This document shows positions 56,690 to 64,000 of a stretch of 64,000 nucleotides of DNA, piece after piece (the first letter of the stretch is position 1; each line of letters opens with the position of its first letter). The notes beneath the pieces were generated by a model. The model was given only the letters and a program-made list of their open reading frames with translations, did no database searches and was not told the DNA's origin. This stretch comes from Perkinsus olseni (Eukaryota; Perkinsozoa; Perkinsida). The DNA lies in assembly GCA_013115125.1 (NCBI GenBank), contig JABANN010000073.1, forward strand, positions 16,875 through 80,874, given 5' to 3'. The position numbers and the translations under genes are program-made.

Positions 56690-57910
56690 CACGTGAAACC
56701 TACCTCCAAAGGCGGCGTATTCAAGCCGTTCTTGGTGCCTGAGACCCAGCAGCAGCTCGATGCTCATACCATTGAACTGGAGCTACCGTGGTCATAAACC
56801 GTAAAGTCATCAAAGAGCCAAGCGAAGTTCTGAACGTCCTTTTCGCTCAACCATCGAGGGTCGACGCTGTGAAGGGAATGGTAACGGACGCCATACCTGA
56901 CCCGTTGGCCGCGAAGTTGAACCTCAGTCGCATAAAATGCCTCACAGGAACTCCTCAGGCAGATCTACGCCTGGGCAGCACTCCAGAAACTTCTGATATC
57001 CAAATTCATCGTGGCTGTAGGTGACCACGCACGCATCCAAACCAGCGTGCTCAGCCGGGCAAGAAAGTATCAAATTGCCTGCAGCCAACGATATGACACT
57101 GGCCCATGAGAAGACATACTTCCATCAACATAGAAGTCGTCCTCGCCGGTCAGAGATAGCGTCTTGCCGACATCATGGAGGATGCCGAGCAGCAAGTACC
57201 TTGAGAGTCGGATATGTCCAGCCGCCCTCTCCAACTTTCTCCCGCGCGCTTCATAAATACGAGAACTCGGAATCAAACGAGGGGTGAAAAGTCGCAGCGA
57301 AAGCACGAACTGCTGAACGACATACGACCTGAAACTTCGGATGTTTCTATGGATGATTATGTATCAGTATGCACAATCTATGCGGCATACGAAAGAAGCC
57401 CCAACAGGGTGGCTGGTTGTCACGGCAACTACTGGGGAAAACTCAGAACAATACACGGCAGGGCTGAAGGGAAAATTTGACGGAAATCGTCAAGCCAACG
57501 AAATGACCCACCACTCTTCAGTCTTATTGTTGGCCAGCATCGCCTCGTAGACTTGTAGGGAATGAACCTGGGAGGACGAGCAAGCCATCACAGTCTGTGA
57601 TTCACAGATCCGCAACCAAACGCCCCGTCCGTTCCGCCACGTGAACTGCGCTTTACTGAACATCTTGCTCTCGCAGTCAAGCAGCAAGAACATCGCTGAC
57701 TACGGGTCAAGCGCCGTATGAGAACGAAACGAGGGACATCTCCTTCCCGGCTATGGGAGCTCTAGTGCTGCTCGACCTACGAACTGACTAGTCGTCCCCA
57801 AGGCTGCATCGCTCCTGTCCACGGTCAGAGCGAGCTTCTCAACAACTTGCCACATGGTGATGTTACTGCCAAATATAACACTACCAGCATGCTCCCTGAA
57901 CTGCATGGCT
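56690..57910 (-). CDS. Myo-inositol oxygenase-like protein (HD-type di-iron fold)
   Basis: Exons in order on the minus strand match MIOX: MWQVVEKLALTVDRSDAALG (the 'LVDESDPD' region), VHSLQVYEAM (first His ligand, FHAFQTAE in animals), LLLGILHDVGKTLSL with HD at 57172-57177, GEDDFYVDG, SCPAEHAGLDACVVTYSHDE (His ligand), FGYQKFLECCPGVDLPEEF, and VRYHSLHSVDPRWLSEKDVQ (His ligand) with FAWLFDDFTVYD. MIOX cleaves myo-inositol to glucuronate using two irons held by four His and two Asp. Here the last Asp (NKFDLY in animals) reads Thr in FDDFTVY. The 5' and 3' limits are not fixed; 5' exons may reach 58080. Confidence 0.75.
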
Positions 57911-58179
57911 TAGCGGAGTATTTTCACGTATGTTCTACCTCCTTTTCCTCAAGACATCCTCGATACTCATCTCTCTATGCCCGACATCGATGCTCTCGGA
58001 AATCTTCAGCATACGACTGCGATATGCGGGATATCTATCCACAGAGAGGAGCGTCCTTGCTGGGGTCCTCGTATTTGTAGCGCAACGGGGTGGAGTAGGA
58101 GGGACTACAGCGTTGCGACATCAAGCCCTAATCTCAGCACAATTTTCAATCTCATGATTCCGCCATTGACTCGGCTCAT

Positions 58180-59844
58180 TCGTTCGAAATTTCATCTTGT
58201 CCATGCGCGCTTATCGACCGCCTCGAGGATAGGAGTGATCGAGTTCACTGCAAGATTAACCAAAGGAGAAAAGTCTACCTACTGCCCACCAACGATCCCC
58301 TCCTCCCATATTTTCTGGAACGCTTCCGTGAAGCCAGTAGAGGTCTCGCTGCAGGTCAAGCTGTGTATCCTGGCCGCGACAACGGGGGGTAGAGTGTCGA
58401 GCACCTGCTTCAGGTGATATACGCCTGTTTCGCCACGACTCTCATGGCGTGCTGGCGGCTGACTTGAAGCTGAATCCCCGAAGCGAAGGAGCCGAACATA
58501 CCGTAATGAGCCAATCAACCAGATAACCCACACGAAGGTGTGGTTCTCGCTTAGTTGCAAAACGCACAGAGGCAACCGACACTTAAAAATCAGCTCGAAA
58601 CATCGAATACTCCGAAGTGAGCATGGTGACTCACGTCTCTCCTCAACACTAGGCAACATTTCCTTCCCGAACCGTCTTCCATAGGCGGACCGTAACACAG
58701 CTGACCGCGAATGGCAGCCAAAACGGCGTTACCAGCGCAGCAGTGCGTCTAAGGTAGAGATTTGTCCCACAACACTCGCGAAGGGTCCATGCAGAGCCCG
58801 TTGGGGTTCTGCAAGTCCTGGAAGCGGGCATACGCTCCGAAAAGGGAAATTGCCACTGGCAATTTGCCAGAAGACGACGAATTGTCAGGGCTGTTCAGCG
58901 TCGAACGCAGAGTCAAGCAGCGCAATAGAGTTGAGGCACGAGACTTACGAATCCTCAAGGGCCGAGGAAGCGGAAATAACTACGTGAAAGGCGAAAGGCT
59001 GTCGCAGGGTTAGCTCATGATACGGAGCTCATGCCGAGCAGCTGAACCTCTCGCAGAACAGAATCCGCTTGAAACTTAAATACCTTACGAATGCCCAAGT
59101 TGACAGCCCCGAGTTGTCATATTCTCGCGGTCGAATATACCAGGAGCGACAGAGATCGCTTGGTGAAAACTGTGCACCTAAAGAGGGCCCCTCAGCTCTT
59201 CTCTTGTGAAGAGACAGGAGTACGAAAGAGGTACGAACTTTCGCGTAGCAGCACATTCATCTGATATCCCACGTTGCTCTCTGAAGCTTTTGTCAACGTA
59301 TTGGGCGACGGGCATGAGCTGATGATTCTGCCACCTGTCGTGGAACACATGGGACCATAAGCCACTGACGGAAGCCTACGGGTCCACGATGAGTGCAAGC
59401 TCGGTGAAAGCCTTGAGCGAACCCATCGTGCTGGCTCTCTGCAGTATAGACACTGCCGACGGAGAGTCACCCTCCTCAAAGGCCACAACAGCGGATTCAA
59501 TGTATCTGATCACCGTGTTGATAGCAGGACCCACGGTATTTGCAGTGACCAACCCCTGCTGGCGTGCCACGGTACCACGGCAATCAATGCATTCCGACGA
59601 ACTGGCTACGAGATCAAGCGGATCTTTGACACTGGGGTTGCATTAGGCGCTCGTGCGTCACGCGTGGCTAAATAAGACTGTACCACGGACTACAAACCCA
59701 CCGCTCTATCTCGGATTCATTTATAGAATCCTCAGCTGACCAGGTCGCGACTGACATGGGCGCCTCAAGGCCAGCATCAGGTGACTCGACAGAAGCGAAG
59801 ACACAGACTGCCTTTAAAAGCGAGACGAGGCTTAGGAGTCGCAT
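58180..59844 (-). CDS. Secreted protein of unknown function, multi-exon
   Basis: ATG at 59844 begins a signal peptide (MRLLSLVSLLKAVCVFASVE), then an acidic segment. Following exons: SSECIDCRGTVARQQGLVTA and INTVIRYIESAVVAFEEGDS with SILQRASTMGSLKAFTELAL (about 59390-59630), CAATRKFVPLSYSCLFTREE (about 59200-59260), PSDLCRSWYIRPREYDNSGL (about 59100-59160), FGAYARFQDLQNPNGLCMDP (about 58760-58870), YHLKQVLDTLPPVVAARIHS with TGFTEAFQKIWEEGI (about 58290-58420), and ILEAVDKRAWTR near 58200. Spaced cysteines suggest an extracellular or lumenal protein. No family recognised. The 3' end and the boundary with the MIOX-like gene are uncertain. Confidence 0.5.
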
Positions 59845-60357
59845 TGGTAAAGCTGGTAGAACCCAGGTGGCAGCCTGACCAGAGTTGGAGGAAACTACAT
59901 GGGCCGCTGGGCATGAACTGCTCCGTCCGCAAACTCCTCGAAGTGGTGAAAATGACACGGAGTTGTTGATGCACTGTCCCGAGCTAGCTCACGGATCAGA
60001 CTGATCAGCGACAGACGAGAGGCGGTCTCCCATGGCCCCTTGCCCCCTCTCCTTTACAACTGCGATCAACTCAGCACCGACGTTATGATTGCAGAATAGC
60101 TCGTCACCCGAACCGGTCATCACGGGCTGCAGAAATGGATGTATTGATTCTATAGGTAGCTATTTCAGTGACTGAAGACAAATATGATAGTGACGGTGAC
60201 ATAGGAAAGGCTCTAGTGCATTCACCAGGGCGACCAACAAGAACATTAAATGATAGCAGGTAGAACCACATTGGAGGCGAACGTTCAATTGTTACAGTGA
60301 AAATAAGGCCAGCCACCGAATGAGAAGCGGTCTATACCAAGCCGCGGCTATGGCGAA
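59845..60357. other. Intergenic region
   Basis: Between the stop of the HDLGK-repeat gene and the start of the secreted-protein gene, same strand. Only alternative-start frames seen. Confidence 0.5.
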
Positions 60358-63300
60358 CTATCGATTCCCAGAGAGAGGCGCCACGTGGATTACTGCCTCG
60401 CTCGGGCTGATGCGTTGGATATACAGCCGATTCTCTGAGAACTGCGAGGAGTCTCGCAAACCCTTTACCCAATCTGCAGCCTCTCGCAAGTGAGCAGTCA
60501 CCACTCCAGGGAGCTGGCCAGCTGGTTGACTCACAGCTTCTTGCGGTTCAGAAGACGCACCAGTTGCGCCGACTTGATCACTAGCACCATCGGCACTTGG
60601 CGAGGGAGCCTTCTCTTCATCGCTGCTTGCAGAGAGAGGTGAAACCTCAAAGGCTTCGTCCACCAACTCGTAGATTCTCACCAGCATCTTCAAGCCAGGA
60701 CCAAGACCGAGAACTGGATTCCTCTTGCAGTTCTCCATAAACGCCGGCGCATAGTACAACAGATAAGCGGGCTTCTCATCAATCCCGTCACGATTGAGGT
60801 AGTCGACAAGCTCGTCGCGCTTGGTCTCTGGCAGCTCGTAGAAGGCGCTCTGCAAAAGCCGAGTATCAGCAGGGTTAAAGATCCGACACAGACAGACGAC
60901 CCTAGCGAATGCTCGATCCGCTCTGTTAGTCATACTGGGGAAGCTCTCAGCCGCCCGTTTTAAGAGAAAACGATCATAGACGTCGCGGGGGCAGGAGGTC
61001 TGTAGCTCCTGGATGGCTTCAATTCCCCTGGCGAAATTATTGTACATAGTCTCCGACATGAAGAGGCTCCCTTCCAAGGACCTGGCGCCCAAAATACCAG
61101 CCATGTCGGCGAAGATGTGGAAGAGGAAGAACGGCATAGCATCATTCGTCTTGTCCTTGAATAGCTGCTTTATGCCAACCAGATTCGCCGGCAGGTTCTC
61201 ACCCTGCAAGAACTGTCCGAAATTGAAATTAACACGAAGAGAGGTCCGTATCAAGTCCTTATAGTGGTCGGACAGACTCTTATAGCTGGGAAGAACTTCT
61301 GGGCAGTGGTTCATGATGTATCCAAGGGCGGTGTCGTGGTCGTGAATCTCGTGAGGCACCACATCCGCACGGAAGTCGTTCATCTTGCCGAGATCGTGGA
61401 TTGCTGTAAAGCACAGGAGGGCATCCAAAAGCTCTGCATCTCGCACGGACTCCACCTTCACCACCTTCGTAACCCAGTGCCGAATGGCTTGCCAGGAACG
61501 CTCTGTGAGGCGCTCCTTCGGGTTCTGTCCCCTAACGAACTGATCGTACTGGTTAGAGCACACCCAAAAGACACTGAGCATCGCCCCTTGGGTTCGCAGA
61601 CTTTCAACTTCTGCCGCGGCGAGAGGCACCGATGCCGAGGCATCTGGCGTGAGATCAATTCGCCCCTTGAAGTATCCAAGCTCCGGATAAACAGAGCGGA
61701 TCTGCAAGAGGAAGTCGCTCTCCGTACACGAGTTGGCCAGAATGTCTTGCGCCAAGCGCAGACCCGCATTGCGGTGACGAGCTAGTAAGGCCTGAGAAAC
61801 GATGCCTAGAATGACTCAGGGGTTCAAAGAAGAACGAGCCGGCCGCCTCACCTCATCTGTGACAGGAATCCAAGGCTTCCCTTCGACCACTGCTTCATAG
61901 TCGTTGATCTTAGTGAGAAATAGTTTCATTTGATCAAACGGCATACGGGCGGAATATGTTGCTCCCAGAACAGCCAGATCCTTGATGTGGACGGTGATGT
62001 AGCCATCCTGGTACTCCTCAGCGTCGCCGAACTCGTCTTCAGCCGTCTCGTAGACCTTCAGCAGCATTCTCACGGCAGATAACAAGCCAACGGACTCATT
62101 CCGTTTAGAGTTGCACAGGAAAGCCGGCGCATAGTAGATGAGGTACCCAGGGCGACCAGTGATGCCGTCCCTAGTGAGGAACTCCGTGAGGGTTGAACGC
62201 TCCGACGAAGTCAAGCCTTCGTTCCACACAGCCATGACCTCTTCGGCATCACTTATGTCACTCACTCGGGCCTGGCATGCTAGCCGGGCCAAAGCGAAGT
62301 CAGATCTGCTGACCACATCTTCTCCGAAAGTCCTTGCCCGTCTGGTCAAGTAGGACTTGTAGACTTCATCTACGCTCTCCGTAGTGAGCATCTCCAAGCA
62401 GTCGACACCATCTTGGAATGTACTGTATAGGGACTGATCCATGGTCAAACTCCCTTCCCATGTCCGAGTTCCAGAGGTACCAGCGATATCCACGAAAATG
62501 TGGAACAAGTAGAAGGACACTGCATCCTTGCCTTCATCACCCAGCATAGTTTTAACCTTCATCAAGTTGGCCGGCAGATTTTCGCCCTGCAGGAACTGCC
62601 CAAAGTTGAACTCCACCGACAACGCGCAATGAATCAACTTCTGGTAGAAGGGCGGCAGCCTCAGGTAGCTGGGCAAGACCTGGGGGGTGTTCTCGATGAT
62701 ATACAATAGGGCCTTGTCGTGGTCGCAGATACCCGGAGACAAGTCTCTACGGATATCGCGGATCTTGCCCAAGTCATGGATGGCCATGAAACACAGCATT
62801 GCGTCCACCGCAACCGGATCCCCCGTCAGCTTGACCACGTTCTCGATCCACCACTGGAGAGTGCGCCAACTATCACGACTGAGTCGATCAGCAGGAGCTT
62901 GGTTCTTCGTGAAGTCGCAATAGTTGTCGGTGCAGATCGAGTAGATGCAGAGCATCGCGCAGACAGTTCGCCTATACTCAGCGTCGCTGTCTGAAAGGGC
63001 CGCCGACGGGTGAATCGCATCAGGGGAACTGTCTGTTCTCCCCACAGTGTTCCGGAAGTACTGCAACTCGGGATAGACCTTCTTGAAGTTGTCCAAGAGT
63101 TTCGCCTGCTCGCAGCTGCCCTTGAGCAAGAACTCTGCATTCTTCCGCCCAGCGGCATTCAGCGCCTCCAGCTTCTTCTCAGATGTCCATAAACGCCAGG
63201 GTGCAAGTCTGACTTGCCCCTCACACTTGCCACGCTCCCCCTCGGCACGATGGATGCGGAAGAAGGTAGACTTGAAGACAATAGCAGAGTCGCACTGACG

Positions 63301-64000
63301 AGCAAGTTCGGCAACCTCCGCGATGTGAATGGTTATCACGTCGCAGTCCTCTGACGCCGATCCCTCGGACTGCGGCACAGGGTAGAACGAGGCGTCTCCG
63401 TGAGATTCGGGACACACCCCATATTTCACCGCGGCAGCATCATAGATGCGCAACAAGAGACGCATGGCCAGGACCAAACCCACATCGGGATTTCTCCGGG
63501 CGTTCTCCATGAACGCCGGCATGTAGTAGATGAGGAACCCCGGTGACTTCTCAATTCCATCTCGATTGAGATAATCACTAAGCCTGGCTTGCTCACCAGG
63601 CTCTAGCTGGTTCCAAGCATCCAATACTGCTCGGCCGCCTTCCTTGTCGAAGACCCGTGAACAACAGGCTGGCCTGATGATGGCACGGTCAGTCGGAGTC
63701 TCGAACTTGAGCCCTTGCTCTTCACCACGCAGCTTCAAGAAGGCATCATAGGTGTCGTTCATCGACTCGTGGGTCAGTAGCTGTAGCGTCGCAAGGCCTT
63801 TCTTGAAGTTGTTGAACATTGTTTCCGTCATGAAGAGACTGCCATCCAAGCTCTTGGCCCCCATGATGCCGGCCATGTCGGCAAAGATGTGGAAGAGGTA
63901 GAAGGCCAGGGCATCATCACCTTTGTTACCTAGGCACACTCGCAGCAAAGCCGCTAGACGTGCGATCTCGAGTTAGGCACTCATTGTGTTGCGATGGAGG
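60358..64000 (-). CDS. Protein of tandem ~450-aa HDLGK modules (5' partial)
   Basis: Two long exons, 61816+ to about 63955 and 60358 to about 61785, join in phase: the first ends WIPVTDE at a GTGAGG donor, the second starts ALLARHRNAGLRLAQDI after a CAG. The protein shows three tandem copies of one module. Each reads, in order: VYPELxYF, WxxxxxWWIExVVK, CFxAIHDLGK (62764-62778 in copy 2, 61384-61398 in copy 3), HDHDxALxYI, FNFGQFLQGENLPANL, FYLFHIFADMAGIMG, GSLFMTETMFNNF, LNRDGIxxxPGFLIYY, APAFxxNxKRN and a C-terminal subdomain starting ITVHI. Copy 1 is cut by the window edge. An HDLGK box with a following HD pair suggests an HD-type metal site (phosphohydrolase-like or oxygenase-like), but no named family fits. 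The last copy has an Ala/Ser/Glu-rich insert. Upstream exons lie beyond 64000. Confidence 0.85.

Noticed and set aside
60358-63948. Two separate adjacent genes on the minus strand
   Set aside because: The break between them has a GTGAGG donor and a CAG acceptor in matching phase, and the module continues across it, so one gene is more likely.

Overview
This window comes from an intron-rich microbial eukaryote. Genes lie on both strands and almost all are broken by GT-AG introns, most about 45-60 nt but some 200-660 nt. The gene content fits a protist: a P5-type ATPase, a plant/protist-type organellar DNA polymerase, an OLA1 GTPase, an AMSH-type deubiquitinase, a Zn-type P1B ATPase, several secreted or Golgi-type proteins, and lineage-specific families. 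An alveolate of the Perkinsus/dinoflagellate side is my best guess, but that is inference; no rRNA or species marker is present. Exon models were built by hand from splice signals, reading phase and family motifs. Where phases close exactly I give exon coordinates; elsewhere limits are approximate.

Left part (1-23.2 kb): an Elongin-C/Skp1-like fragment (-), a P5-type ATPase (+), a leucine-rich-repeat protein (+), an AMSH-like JAMM deubiquitinase split over at least four exons (+), a coiled-coil protein, three small membrane proteins, and a very large phosphoserine-phosphatase gene (+). That last gene appears to hold two ACT-ACT-HAD modules in one reading frame. The first module has lost its catalytic aspartates and the second is intact.

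Middle (23.2-44 kb): a minisatellite with an assembly gap, a possible small acylated protein, an unrecognised multi-exon gene (-), OLA1 (-), a family-34 glycosyltransferase (+), an atypical short-chain dehydrogenase (+) with two strong hairpins inside introns, a DxD nucleotide-sugar transferase preceded by a diverged copy of its N-terminal domain (+), and a P1B-2 heavy-metal ATPase with a cysteine-rich tail (+). One intron of the ATPase carries a 611-bp MITE with long inverted repeats and a TA target site.

Right part (44-64 kb): a mainly minus-strand block. It holds an organellar DNA polymerase with a presequence, a single-exon 335-aa protein of unknown function, a membrane-anchored SET methyltransferase, a coiled-coil protein, a myo-inositol-oxygenase-like protein, a secreted unknown protein, and, running off the right edge, a protein built from at least three tandem copies of a ~450-aa HDLGK-containing module that I cannot assign to a named family.

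There is no operon-like functional cluster. The most unusual items are the fused enzyme/pseudoenzyme serine phosphatase, the tandem HDLGK-module protein, the intronic MITE and the intronic hairpins.
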